Source: Lysinibacillus timonensis
GTDB lineage: Bacteria; Bacillota; Bacilli; Bacillales_A; Planococcaceae
Direction of reading: 5' to 3'
Assembly: GCF_900291985.1 (NCBI RefSeq)
Contig: NZ_LT985980.1
Coordinates: 2,998,001 to 3,062,000, forward strand
Length of the DNA: 64,000 nucleotides
In this document: positions 1-8,463 of the stretch, in pieces
Position numbering within the stretch: the stretch's first letter is position 1
Layout: the number at the start of each line of letters is the position of its first letter
Made by a program: the position numbers and the translations under genes
The notes under the pieces: model-generated
Databases searched by the model: none
Told to the model about the DNA's origin: nothing
What the model saw: only the letters and a program-made list of their open reading frames with translations

Positions 1-1
1 C

Positions 2-970
2 ACCGTAACAGATTATAAGATTGAAAGAGGAAAGCAATTAGTAAACTCTTTTGAAGGGGATGTTCAATTTCAATATTTAGATATCAATGATGAAGAAAAT
101 ATCAGCCAGGTAATTCAAAATATTGATATCGTCATTGTTGTATTGAAACAGAAGACTCCACTAATTCAAGAAGCGTGTATTTATAATAAAATACTTTGCC
201 TCGATGTTACACCTTTTTATGGCTTTGTAGAGAAAGTAATAGAACTCAATGAACGTGCAGTCAACAATCAAGTAGGTTCTGTTGTCATGTCAGGCTTTTT
301 CCCTGGTTTATCCGGTTTAATGGTAAAAAGGGCGATGGCTGATTTTAATGAGGTAAACGAGATCAATGTTGGGTTGTTGCAAAATACAAATGCCAAAGCA
401 GGGGTATCTGGAATTTTAGATATGTTAACGATTGTTAGCAAGCCTGTGGATGTTGGGGATATGTGGATATCTGGATTCACTAAAAAAAGAAAGATGCAGT
501 TTCTAACACCTGGGCGTGATAAAGAGGTTAGACTGATCCATCATTCGGAAAAAGTCTTGCTGAGCGGGAGATTAACAACAAATCCTATACACTATTGGAC
601 TGCTTGGAACTCGAAGCCTTTCAATAAACTTGTTTCTTTATTTAGGCAGCTCGGTTTATTGAATCAACTTCATAAGCTAGATCATAAAATTCTTTCGAAA
701 ATCGTAAAACATAATCCTAACCAAAACGAAAGTGCGTTTCTAACTGTTGAAGTAAAAGGGATAGTGGGGGGGGAAGAACGGATTAAACGCTTATCATTAG
801 CCTCCTTTTCAGATTACCATACAACCGCAATTGTAACAGCAGCCTTAGCTAAAATCGCTCACCAACAAAACGTAAAAGGTGTCGCTTGCCCGTTTGAAAT
901 AACAACTTTAGATGAATTGATATTCGTTATGAACTGCCCCAATATTGTGGTTGAAGAGGTTGAAGGCTAA
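2..970 (+). CDS. NADP-binding (saccharopine dehydrogenase-like) oxidoreductase, 5' end outside window
   Basis: The reading frame is open from base 2 to the TAA at 968-970, so the N-terminus lies left of the window; a TTG at 143 is only an internal codon. The visible 322 residues start with the end of a Rossmann-like half (a VIQNIDIVIVV strand, then a hydrophobic LCLDVTPFYGFV stretch). The C-terminal half contains a GLSGLMVKR segment and an SFSDYHTTAIVTAALAKI helix. This pattern fits proteins annotated as saccharopine dehydrogenase NADP-binding domain proteins. The specific substrate cannot be read from the sequence. The next gene begins within a few bases of the stop, so the two are probably co-transcribed. 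Confidence 0.6.
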   Translation, partial: TVTDYKIERGKQLVNSFEGDVQFQYLDINDEENISQVIQNIDIVIVVLKQKTPLIQEACIYNKILCLDVTPFYGFVEKVIELNERAVNNQVGSVVMSGFFPGLSGLMVKRAMADFNEVNEINVGLLQNTNAKAGVSGILDMLTIVSKPVDVGDMWISGFTKKRKMQFLTPGRDKEVRLIHHSEKVLLSGRLTTNPIHYWTAWNSKPFNKLVSLFRQLGLLNQLHKLDHKILSKIVKHNPNQNESAFLTVEVKGIVGGEERIKRLSLASFSDYHTTAIVTAALAKIAHQQNVKGVACPFEITTLDELIFVMNCPNIVVEEVEG

Positions 971-971
971 G

Positions 972-1205
972 GTGTTCAGAAAATTCCCCTTTTGGTTGCC
1001 TGTTTTTAGTTTGATGATCATTACCAGTGTAATTATTCTTCAACCTGTAAAACATGTATGGGCTGCGCTTGATCCCATATATGGTCTTTTGTTTTCCTTA
1101 CTACCTGTTAGCTTTCGAACATTGCCTGTTATGTTTACTCTACACTTCCTGTTAGCAATAATTTATGGGGTACTATTGGATTTCTTCATGAAAAAACTTC
1201 GGTAG
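972..1205 (+). CDS. Small two-helix membrane protein
   Basis: A protein of about 77 residues with two hydrophobic segments (roughly residues 5-24 and 48-68) and a basic N-terminus and C-terminus (ends KKLR). The frame is open from a TTG at 945, but that codon has no ribosome binding site. The GTG at 972, two bases after the previous stop, has GAAGAGG/GAAGG upstream and is preferred. No family is recognised. The tight spacing suggests co-expression with the preceding oxidoreductase. Confidence 0.5.
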   Translation: MFRKFPFWLPVFSLMIITSVIILQPVKHVWAALDPIYGLLFSLLPVSFRTLPVMFTLHFLLAIIYGVLLDFFMKKLR

Positions 1206-1265
1206 TTATTGAAAGAAGATTAGTAGGTTTTAGTGATAAATTCTAATATTATGGAGGCCAAATCC

Positions 1266-1922
1266 ATGAAATATTTCACGAAAGATTGGTATAGAGAAAG
1301 CCAAGTATATGGATTCTTAACCTTGCCAGAAACAAAAGACGATTGGGAGAACAATTTACAATGGTACGTTTCTGAAGGAAGGGATTTCAAAAAAGAGATG
1401 GCCGTAGAGTTGGAATGGCGAAGAAATGAATTATTAGAATTTCTGCCAGAATCGTTTCATCCTCATATTTTAGATGGAACATTGAAGACTGAGTACCCAT
1501 CTGATGAAATAAGGAAAATGGTTGAACAATGGACCGATGAATTCCAGCAAAGACTACGAGACACTCGTAAACAATATCTGCTAGAACTTGAAAAAGGGAA
1601 GAATGATTTGCCAAAAAGTGTACTTCAATTACATGAAAAATCATTGCATGATGGAATGGTACTCAAATGTGATTCGATTTCTGATAATGAATTTGTTATG
1701 ATCGTTGAGGGGACTGGGGTACGTTCTTATTCATCTAACGTAAAGCTTACTTTTACCAATGTTGAAGAACTATCGATGTCCGGCGAAATCGTAGGTGAAG
1801 ATTGGCTCTATACTGAAATCTACCCAACAAAAACTGGCTTCGAGCTTCACGTTATATTCGAAGGTACTTTATCTGAACTGATCATAAAAGCAAAGGATTT
1901 ATTGATTGAACAATTAAAATAG
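1266..1922 (+). CDS. DUF4085 family protein
   Basis: 218 residues starting MKYFTKDWYRESQVYGF, the characteristic opening of the DUF4085 family found in Bacillales. The protein is soluble, acidic and rich in Trp, Tyr and Glu. It has a helical first half (residues 20-130) and a beta-rich second half (about 135-205). The ATG at 1266 is chosen because GGAGG lies eight bases upstream; the GTG at 1233 in the same frame lacks one. Function is unknown. Such proteins often lie near immunity-type genes, and here one follows after 29 bases. That association is only suggestive. Confidence 0.7.
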   Translation: MKYFTKDWYRESQVYGFLTLPETKDDWENNLQWYVSEGRDFKKEMAVELEWRRNELLEFLPESFHPHILDGTLKTEYPSDEIRKMVEQWTDEFQQRLRDTRKQYLLELEKGKNDLPKSVLQLHEKSLHDGMVLKCDSISDNEFVMIVEGTGVRSYSSNVKLTFTNVEELSMSGEIVGEDWLYTEIYPTKTGFELHVIFEGTLSELIIKAKDLLIEQLK

Positions 1923-1951
1923 TTTTCTACTTCACGTAAAGGTGGTGAAAA

Positions 1952-2239
1952 ATGGTGATTGAAATCCATAAATATAAAAAGTTAATAGATGATTTTATTA
2001 ATGAAGTCATTACAGTTGAGGAATTTGAACGTGACTATCTAACCACATTTAAAAATGAGACAAATGAGATGGGTACAGCACTTTTTTTAATCTTAAACAG
2101 TGTGTTTGAATCAGTGGATTGTTATTGGCATGAATGCCTTCCTGGACAAGAAACTTCCTTTGAAATATCCGAGCAACAACTCCGAAAAGAAGTAAGTGAA
2201 GCATTGATTAAATTAAATCAGTTACTAGAGAAATCATAG
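1952..2239 (+). CDS. Small acidic protein, possible colicin-type immunity domain
   Basis: 95 residues, acidic, predicted mostly helical. The N-terminal pattern YKKLIDDFINEVITVEEFERDYLTTFKNE followed later by a VFESVDCYWHEC segment resembles the self-protective colicin-immunity domain family used against contact-dependent and colicin-like toxins. The ATG at 1952 has AAAGGTGG upstream (1939-1946). It lies downstream of the DUF4085 gene and about 500 bp before the LXG toxin cassette, which fits an orphan immunity gene. The family assignment is from pattern memory and is not secure. Confidence 0.5.
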   Translation: MVIEIHKYKKLIDDFINEVITVEEFERDYLTTFKNETNEMGTALFLILNSVFESVDCYWHECLPGQETSFEISEQQLRKEVSEALIKLNQLLEKS

Positions 2240-2439
2240 AATTAATTCGAGTAACTGCGCACGATCCTCTAAAAAGTTTATACATTCTACATGAATTTCT
2301 TCCATATATATATTCTGAATAAACCCAAAATAAAAGGATCCCCCTCTAGAGTTATCCCGTCCGTTAGTGCTTTTCATCTATTATATATATCCTATTCTGT
2401 TTAACCTACTACGTATTGACTAGTTATAAGTGAACTTAA
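2240..2439. other. Non-coding stretch before the LXG cassette
   Basis: No credible gene. The frame of the truncated DUF5085-like copy is closed by a TAA at 2437-2439. The stretch probably carries the junction left by loss of the 5' part of that gene and possibly a promoter for the toxin cassette, but I could not identify convincing -35/-10 boxes. Confidence 0.4.
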
Positions 2440-2778
2440 AAGTGTAGGAAAAGAAACCTTCCCCATGTCCCACTACAGGCGCCAGGATCCAGCGGAGATT
2501 CTAACACATATTACTTGCCGATTAATGAGCAAGTAGAATTTGAAGAAGATATAACGGATTTCGATTATTTGGATACATTTCGCTTAGAACGTTCGATTTT
2601 ATTACGCCAAGCACAGGAGGAAGCTGATTTTAGTGCAGCGTACAAAAAAATAAAAGATTATGCAAAGGCGCAAAATCTACTGACGGAGGATTCATTTGTT
2701 TGTGTGTTACTCGAAGTTTATGGGGAATACATGATTGATTTGTATGTACCATTGAAAGATTGGAGCGCTGTCCAATGA
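2440..2778 (+). pseudogene. 5'-truncated DUF5085-like paralog in LXG cassette
   Basis: The frame is open from 2440 to the TGA at 2776-2778 but has no plausible start. The TTG at 2515 has no ribosome binding site at normal distance. From about 2500 the translation (YYLPINEQVEFEED ... LYVPLKDW) aligns by eye with the C-terminal half of the next gene (FRPIEEDNF ... YVEMSVGV). The shared features are a xPIxE strand, a FRxxxxxxLxR turn, a long helix and a final beta hairpin. I infer a tandem duplicate of a DUF5085 gene that lost its N-terminal half. Its stop overlaps the ATG of the intact copy (ATGA), so it may still be translated as a coupling leader. Confidence 0.5.
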
Positions 2779-3257
2779 TTGCCCAAAACCATCAAATTAC
2801 CTATAGAAATGTGGCATCGAAATACTATAACTTTGTCCCAGAAGAAATCGAACTGGCTTTCGCAGATTTTGATCAAACCCTAGAAAACTATGGATTTCAT
2901 GTTACGGATCAGTTATTTTTCGCAATTATTAGTGACCCAACGTCGCCCGTGATGACAGCTGAAATCTTCCGTCCTATTGAAGAAGATAATTTTACAACAA
3001 TGCCAAAATCCGAAGACATCCGTTTTAGAAGTTACTTTTCAGTGAATGGTATGCTGATGACACGAATCACCGACCAATTCGATGAGCAATCCCAAACGAA
3101 ATATTGGGAACTTGTGGAGCATATCCAGAAGAATGAGATCGTCCAAAGTAGTCCAGTTTTCGTAGAGTTCAAACGTAGTCATTCCGGTGTAGCTTATGTG
3201 GAAATGAGTGTCGGGGTATCAGAGGGATTACATTCTCCGTCTATACCTGAGGCCTAA
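2775..3257 (+). CDS. DUF5085 family protein, LXG toxin accessory
   Basis: 160 residues beginning MIAQNHQITYRNVASKYY. The ATG at 2775 overlaps the preceding TGA as ATGA, typical of translational coupling. The upstream in-frame TTG at 2760 would add unsupported residues. The protein has the mixed alpha/beta pattern of DUF5085, a family repeatedly found directly upstream of LXG toxin genes in Bacillus. By analogy with other LXG operons, small genes in this position act as targeting factors or chaperones for the toxin's export by the type VII secretion system. The LXG gene follows after 18 bases. Confidence 0.7.
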   Translation: MIAQNHQITYRNVASKYYNFVPEEIELAFADFDQTLENYGFHVTDQLFFAIISDPTSPVMTAEIFRPIEEDNFTTMPKSEDIRFRSYFSVNGMLMTRITDQFDEQSQTKYWELVEHIQKNEIVQSSPVFVEFKRSHSGVAYVEMSVGVSEGLHSPSIPEA

Positions 3258-3275
3258 AATTGAGAAGGTGATGCA

Positions 3276-5195
3276 ATGAAGGTATTAGATGTAAATGAGT
3301 TTCAACAAGGACTGGAAAGAAACTTAACTCGATTAACTCGACTTGAAAATGAAATGAAACAAATCGAAACTGCCATTCAAGGGCTCACAGATTTAGAAGA
3401 TTCACTCAAAGGTCAAGGCGGGGAAGCGTTACGTGGGTTTTACGAGAACTGTCATTTACCCTTCCTCCAATTTTTCAATACCTTTAAGAGTAGTTTTACA
3501 ACTATTCTTCAAACGATGGATTCGGCACTTACCTCACTCGAACCGGATGAATTCGGCTATATCTGTCAAGAAGCTTTGGAAGGTGAAATTGAGCTAGGAT
3601 TAGACGTTGCGAAACAAGTGACAGAAGAGCTTACGAATGAAACGAACCAAATCATGAATGAAGTCTCAGACATTGTGAGTTTACCAAATTTAGATGATAG
3701 TGAAGTGCAAACTGGGGTGCTTGACGCGAAATCTCATCGCGATCAAACCGTGGTACAACTAAATACGTTCGATCTCACGCAAACAATGGCTTTAGCGACG
3801 ATTCAACAGGACCTTTTACTAATGAAAACGTGGATAACAAACATCGAATCCATGATGCTAGAAGGTGTAACGGATGTAAACTTCCCAGCCGAGCAGTGGA
3901 AGGCATTTGCATTCCAGAATCCACTTATGACGACACTGGCAGCTCGTACGCTCTCTATGGACAGCGTCATGGGAACGAATCCACTGCTAGCACCAGGGTT
4001 CATTAGCGGGGCAAATTCGTATCCATTATCAAGCCTTCAATTAAACGACCAATTACCTTTAACTAATTTCGGCATTGAAGGAGCAACGGTTTCAACGAAT
4101 TTCGTTTCATTTATGAAGAAACGAGAAGAAGAAATCGCGAAAGAGCTTTCTTGCCCGCCAACAGATGTTGAGAATCTTGAAGCAGCGGAAAATGGAATCC
4201 TTGATTTCTTAGGGGATGTCGGAAATAGTGTCATCCATTCGGTGGAAAAATCTGTTGATAGTTTTAATGAAATAGGAGAAGATTTTTGGGCTGGATTAGA
4301 GAATCGAAACAATAAGAAATTTAATTCAGTTTATGATTTTGGAAATTATCTAACACTTGGCTCCTTTGACGGGGTAAAATCAGTTTATCAAGGGCTGGAT
4401 GAAAGAGCTGACGTAGCATTTGAATCACCAACTAACTTCGCAAATTATCTCACACTGGGTAGCGTTGATCTTGTAAAGGGAGCCGTTAACCCTAAAGAAA
4501 GTTTCTCAAAAGAGCATTGGTTAAATAGTTTAGGTTTAGCGACGATTGCAGTTAGTGGGGTAAAACCAGTAGTGGGGAATGTCTCCAATCAGGTTGTCAA
4601 AAATGGAAGTACGAAACAACCATCAAGTGTTGATGAGGTTGTTCATGTGGGTAGCGGTAAAACAGGTGTTGGTAAGACCGGTGAGGGAATACCTATAGAA
4701 AAAGTAAAGCCATCTGTACTTAAACAAATATATGCTGATGATAATGGAGCATATGGGTATTTACCAAATGAGGGCACTGCATATAATAAACCAGAATATG
4801 ACTTTACAAATGTTGAATGGTCAAAAGAAATGCAAAATGTAAGAAAGGAATATCTTGAAGCATCTAAACAATTAGAAAATGACATAGAAAAAATGAAATC
4901 TGAAGGATTCTCTAAAGAAAATATAGCTAAACATGTTGTGGAAGAACGTAATCAACAAAAAATTGAAGCAAGGGAAAATATGACTCCTGAAGAGAGATCC
5001 GGTCTAGAGGAAAGAAATATAAAAAAATATGGTAATCCAATAGGACCAACTTCAGAGAGTATGTTTAATAAGATGAAAGATTCATACATTGATAAAGGGA
5101 TTTATAAATCAGATGATCAAATTTGGGAAGCAATAATCCAAAAATCAATGCAAAAAGATGATGTAATAAATACCCTATTAGGATTAGAGCATTAG
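3276..5195 (+). CDS. LXG-domain polymorphic toxin
   Basis: 639 residues. The N-terminal 200 residues form the helical LXG domain (MKVLDVNEFQQGLERN ... with a QGGEALRGFY turn near residue 50), the export module for type VII (Yuk/Ess) secretion. Residues about 345-440 contain two copies of an NYLTLGSxD motif and an SKEHWLNSLG segment, matching the pre-toxin TG linker. After a GSGKTGVGKTGEG spacer, residues about 490-639 form a highly charged C-terminal effector with a GYLPNEGTAY motif, a VVEERNQQK helix and a YGNPIGPT motif. I do not recognise that effector's class; a nuclease is possible. The start has GAGAAGG upstream. An immunity candidate follows after 12 bases. Confidence 0.85.
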   Translation: MKVLDVNEFQQGLERNLTRLTRLENEMKQIETAIQGLTDLEDSLKGQGGEALRGFYENCHLPFLQFFNTFKSSFTTILQTMDSALTSLEPDEFGYICQEALEGEIELGLDVAKQVTEELTNETNQIMNEVSDIVSLPNLDDSEVQTGVLDAKSHRDQTVVQLNTFDLTQTMALATIQQDLLLMKTWITNIESMMLEGVTDVNFPAEQWKAFAFQNPLMTTLAARTLSMDSVMGTNPLLAPGFISGANSYPLSSLQLNDQLPLTNFGIEGATVSTNFVSFMKKREEEIAKELSCPPTDVENLEAAENGILDFLGDVGNSVIHSVEKSVDSFNEIGEDFWAGLENRNNKKFNSVYDFGNYLTLGSFDGVKSVYQGLDERADVAFESPTNFANYLTLGSVDLVKGAVNPKESFSKEHWLNSLGLATIAVSGVKPVVGNVSNQVVKNGSTKQPSSVDEVVHVGSGKTGVGKTGEGIPIEKVKPSVLKQIYADDNGAYGYLPNEGTAYNKPEYDFTNVEWSKEMQNVRKEYLEASKQLENDIEKMKSEGFSKENIAKHVVEERNQQKIEARENMTPEERSGLEERNIKKYGNPIGPTSESMFNKMKDSYIDKGIYKSDDQIWEAIIQKSMQKDDVINTLLGLEH

Positions 5196-5207
5196 GAGGG
5201 GTAACTT

Positions 5208-5651
5208 ATGATAATAATGAATAATTACTCTAATACAGGGACGTATATAATATTAGAACCTAGTGGATATTCAATCGTTGAAAAAAATAAAGTACAGTTG
5301 GTTAGACAAGGCGTGGGAGGATTTAGTGAAGATGGACAGATAGTTGGTATTTATGTTAAAGAAGGCAAACTATATTTTTTCTATAATGGAAAATCATTTG
5401 AAGCATCTATAGACAATCTAATTTGTATTAATAGCTATGTTTCCAAATTGAAAAGATGTTTTAGTGTAACAATAGGAGGACAAAATATCTGTAATATAGT
5501 TTATGAGCCTTTTATTGATCCAGGAATGATTTATTATGATGCAGACCCTGAAGAGTTTGATATATTGCTATACTTACATGAAATATTGAAGAATGAGGAT
5601 ACTATTAAGAATTTTGTGAATGGGATGGAAATGATGAAAAAAGGGAAATAA
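5208..5651 (+). CDS. Putative immunity protein for the LXG toxin
   Basis: 147 residues, mainly beta in the first 100 and helical at the end, soluble, no signal peptide. No family is recognised. The ATG at 5208 is preceded by an excellent AGGAGGGG (5194-5201) that begins right at the toxin stop codon, so toxin and this protein are almost certainly translated from one mRNA. Position directly after the variable effector domain is the standard location for the cognate immunity protein in polymorphic toxin loci. The role is inferred from position, not sequence. Confidence 0.65.
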   Translation: MIIMNNYSNTGTYIILEPSGYSIVEKNKVQLVRQGVGGFSEDGQIVGIYVKEGKLYFFYNGKSFEASIDNLICINSYVSKLKRCFSVTIGGQNICNIVYEPFIDPGMIYYDADPEEFDILLYLHEILKNEDTIKNFVNGMEMMKKGK

Positions 5652-6163
5652 AGCTTAGATGAACTTCACAGGGTGGGCTTACAGTAGATGTCGGCTCACC
5701 TTTTGTCTATACAAAAGAGTATGGGGTCTTTGATAACGGGAACTGGTGATAGGTTAAGGCAAGCAAGTTTATTCCCACAAGTTCTTGAGCAAATAGGGAT
5801 AAAAAACGAAAAATGCTTGGCTTGAAATTTACTCCATAGGTATAACTCCATCGGATTACGTTAACATAAAACGAACTTGTTAAGAATTCGAACACTAAGA
5901 CTTTGTGGATTACAGCCATTAGTACCAATATGGATAGATGTGCTTTTCATCGAAATGATTGAAAATACCGCTATTTTTAAGTTGCGGTGCAGTCTAAGGT
6001 TTAGAAAGCCGACTTTATTGAGAAATGCAGAAACTGGTCACGCTCCTTTTAAGGCGATAATAGAAGAAGGTTTCTAAGTAACTTTCACTTCTATGAAGAT
6101 ATCTCGCAACTTGATCCAGTTGAAAAACAAGAAACTTGGGAGAAGAAATATATAAATGGGTAA
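5652..6163 (+). pseudogene. Frameshifted coding remnants after the toxin-immunity pair
   Basis: No intact gene. Short protein-like stretches succeed one another in changing frames on the plus strand. One runs 5663-5749 (…VDVGSPFVYTKEYGVFDNG…). The next is around 5742-5825 (…ASLFPQVLEQIGIKNEK…), and another around 5817-5883 (WLEIYSIGITPSDYVNI). A further one lies at about 5882-5960 (NTKTLWITAISTNMD). The last is at 6071-6163 (FYEDISQLDPVEKQETWEKK, TAA 6161-6163). Their composition and order suggest one or two decayed toxin-tip or immunity genes, as is common downstream of polymorphic toxins. Family not identified. Confidence 0.45.
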
Positions 6164-6365
6164 TCATAATTAATGCTTTCATGAAATTAGAATTACTTAA
6201 TTGTTAGGTGACAGTATATGGCAGGCTCACTAATAAAATATAAAAGTAAAATTGGTGTAGTAATCCAAATTAATCCGCTCATTGGTTATTATTTCCTCGA
6301 TGTTGGCAGGAAAATACAGTAACATAGTATACAACCATAACATGAAAAATAGGAGTAGTGATCAT

Positions 6366-6965
6366 ATGAGGATTTTGATAATAGGTGGAACTGGAACAAT
6401 TGGTAAAGCGGTAGCTGAAAAGTTAAAACCGAATCATGAGGTGATAATTGCCAGTAAATCAAATGGGGATTACCAGGTTGATATTACATCTGTCGAAAGC
6501 ATTAAACAAATGTATGAAGATATACCCAATATTGATGCTGTGATTAGCGCAACCGGAGCAGCTCATTTTGCACCTTTAAGCGAGTTAACACCGGAATTAA
6601 ATGAAATAGCCATTAATAGTAAACTAAAAGGCCAAGTAAATCTTGTATTAATAGGTCAACACTATATTAATGAAGGTGGTAGCTTTACACTAACTTCTGG
6701 GATTATGATGGATGATCCAATCTTACAAGGTAGTTCTGCTGCATTGGCAAATGGAGCGATTACAAGCTTTGTAAAAACAGCAGCAATCGAATTAAAACGT
6801 CAAATTCGAATCAATACAGTAAGTCCAAACGTTCTAGAAGAATCCTGGGATAAATACAAGGAGTCTTTTAAAGGATTTAACCCAGTTCCTGCAAGTAAGG
6901 TAGCAAATGCATATGTCAAAAGTGTTGAAGGTGCCCAAACAGGTCAAGTATACAAAGTGTATTAA
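6366..6965 (+). CDS. Short-chain dehydrogenase/reductase (SDR)
   Basis: 199 residues with a Rossmann fold: a glycine motif GGTGTIGKAVAEKL at residues 6-19, the dinucleotide-specificity region ending DVTSVESI-like (VDITSVESIKQM), and SATGAAHFAPL after the fourth strand. The usual Tyr-x-x-x-Lys catalytic pair is absent. Instead an ALANGAITSFVKTAAIEL helix occupies that place, as in a compact SDR subgroup of about 200 residues. The ATG at 6366 has AGGAG at 6351-6355; an upstream TTG/ATG extension to 6282 has none. Substrate unknown. A hairpin terminator follows. Confidence 0.75.
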   Translation: MRILIIGGTGTIGKAVAEKLKPNHEVIIASKSNGDYQVDITSVESIKQMYEDIPNIDAVISATGAAHFAPLSELTPELNEIAINSKLKGQVNLVLIGQHYINEGGSFTLTSGIMMDDPILQGSSAALANGAITSFVKTAAIELKRQIRINTVSPNVLEESWDKYKESFKGFNPVPASKVANAYVKSVEGAQTGQVYKVY

Positions 6966-6986
6966 AAATGAAAATCTTCCAATTTA

Positions 6987-7014
6987 GCTAAGGGTAACAC
7001 TCTTAGCATTTTAT
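6987..7014 (+). terminator. Terminator of SDR gene
   Basis: GCTAAGGGT (6987-6995) pairs with ACTCTTAGC (6999-7007) with one mismatch, followed by ATTTTAT. It lies 22 bp after the SDR stop. Confidence 0.55.
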
Positions 7015-7027
7015 ATGGATAATAAAA

Positions 7028-7065
7028 CCCCTGTAAGTAGTCACATGAAATGCTACTTAAAGGGG
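7028..7065 (-). terminator. Terminator of the lipoprotein gene
   Basis: CCCCTGTAAGTAG (7028-7040) pairs with CTACTTAAAGGGG (7053-7065) with one mismatch. Read leftward it is followed by TTTTATT, so it serves the minus-strand gene ending at 7074. Confidence 0.65.
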
Positions 7066-7073
7066 GTATGATA

Positions 7074-7619
7074 CTATTTTATCTCATTCAAAGCTTCATT
7101 CATCTGAGCTTCGTTTGCTTTTACGGCTTCACTTTCAACTGTATCGACACCACGGTATGTGTTTTTCATGTTTTGGAACATGTCAAAAGCAAAGTCGCCA
7201 ATCGGAGTACCTTGGTTGTTTTGCTCAACATGATAGGCTCTAAACATATAGTCTAGCATGTATGCATCGTTTTTAATGTCAGCAAGATATGTGTCTCTTT
7301 CATATTCATTGACAATATCAACTTTGAAGCGTTCCACTTCTTCATCCGTCACTTCGGATTCTAGCAAGTAGGTCTCCAATTCTTTAAATTTATCCGAAGC
7401 GGATCCTTCGCTATTTGCTATACCAGCAATTTTGTTTTCCCAAGAAACATCATCTGTACCTTCTGCAGGTTGATTAGACCCCGTATGACCTGCATGTGTA
7501 TCTGTTTCAGTTTCAACCTCTTGTTGTAACTCATTTGTTGCGGGTGTTTCCTCTGTATCTCCACAACCCGCCAATCCTAGACTAAATACAAATACGGAAC
7601 TAACTAATAGTTTCTTCAT
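7074..7619 (-). CDS. Lipoprotein of unknown function
   Basis: 181 residues. The signal peptide MKKLLVSSVFVFSLGLAGC carries a lipobox (L-A-G-C, Cys about residue 19), so the protein is likely exported and lipid-anchored. A low-complexity acidic Thr/Glu linker containing HAGHTG follows, then a helical domain of about 120 residues rich in Glu and Asp. The true start is the ATG at 7617-7619, with AAAGGA upstream. The frame remains open for 37 more codons, but those precede the signal peptide. No domain recognised. Monocistronic, with its own terminator at 7028-7065. Confidence 0.65.
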   Translation of the reverse strand: MKKLLVSSVFVFSLGLAGCGDTEETPATNELQQEVETETDTHAGHTGSNQPAEGTDDVSWENKIAGIANSEGSASDKFKELETYLLESEVTDEEVERFKVDIVNEYERDTYLADIKNDAYMLDYMFRAYHVEQNNQGTPIGDFAFDMFQNMKNTYRGVDTVESEAVKANEAQMNEALNEIK

Positions 7620-7822
7620 ATTTGAATGATCCTTTCTATCTAAATCTAAATCAAGGTAAGTATGTGCCAAATCTGATAAAAGATACAAAGAATCTTGAAA
7701 GGCCATATGATTTTTATACTTCATAAACATAAAAGGAATGTAGTATTTTTAACTAGTAAATATTGTATAATTGAACAAACGGAGAAAAATTTGCAAATAT
7801 AGTCAGAAGGAAGTTTTGCTTT

Positions 7823-8458
7823 TTGGATTTATATTTGAAGTTCGTGTTAGTAGGTTTTTCCATTGCTTTGCCTATTGGAGCAATCAGTATTGAGATGATT
7901 AATCAAGGCTTAAAAAATGGTTTTTTGCATGGTTGGGCAGTTGGAATTGGTGGAATGACAGTTGATTTATTACTGATTTTAGCTTTGTATTTTGGACTAG
8001 CTGAAATCTTAGCATTACCTTATGTACAAATGCCATTATGGCTGATCGGGGCCGTTTTTTTATTCCTATTAGCATACGATTCTATCATCAATGCCAATAA
8101 AGATATTACGCTTGCTGGCGAAAAAGTAAGCAAATCATTAGCTAAAACGTTTCGTAATGGGTTACTCGTAGCCGTATCACCAGGAAATTTAGTATTTTGG
8201 GTTTCGGTATTTGGTGCTGTATTAGCCGATTCCTATTCGCAATCAAACGCTAGCAGCTTTATCGTTGCTGGATTTGGTATTTTAACAGGTATTTTATTGC
8301 ACGATATAGGTTTACTTAGCATCGTATCTATTACAAGAAAAATAATGAACCGTACCATGATCAAATGGACATCCATCATAGCAGGTATTTTACTCATCGG
8401 ATTTGCTTGCTACTTCTTATATGAGTTTTATCTAGATATAAACAGTTTATTAGATTAA
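7823..8458 (+). CDS. LysE family amino-acid exporter
   Basis: 211 residues with about six hydrophobic segments. The opening GFSIALPIGAISIEMINQGLKNGFLHG is the conserved first-helix signature of the LysE/RhtB/ArgO exporters (family motif around P-I-G). These proteins export amino acids or related solutes across the membrane. The TTG start at 7823 is supported by AAGGAAG at 7807-7813. The exported solute cannot be predicted. Single gene, followed by a G-rich hairpin terminator. Confidence 0.8.
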   Translation: MDLYLKFVLVGFSIALPIGAISIEMINQGLKNGFLHGWAVGIGGMTVDLLLILALYFGLAEILALPYVQMPLWLIGAVFLFLLAYDSIINANKDITLAGEKVSKSLAKTFRNGLLVAVSPGNLVFWVSVFGAVLADSYSQSNASSFIVAGFGILTGILLHDIGLLSIVSITRKIMNRTMIKWTSIIAGILLIGFACYFLYEFYLDINSLLD

Positions 8459-8463
8459 ACACT

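Noticed and set aside
2338-2352. GGATCC…TCTAGAG string resembling a cloning polylinker
   Set aside because: Only two adjacent restriction-site-like words match and the flanks are not vector sequence; taken as coincidence.
5877-6077. 66-residue ORF after the toxin-immunity pair
   Set aside because: It mixes out-of-frame sequence of the decayed fragments; the protein-like signal is in other frames.
6218-6322. 34-residue ORF upstream of the SDR gene
   Set aside because: It has an acceptable ribosome site but no recognisable product and lies next to decayed sequence; too weak to call.
7050-7256. Plus-strand ORF over the lipoprotein gene
   Set aside because: Shadow of the minus-strand lipoprotein gene; it starts at the terminator hairpin.
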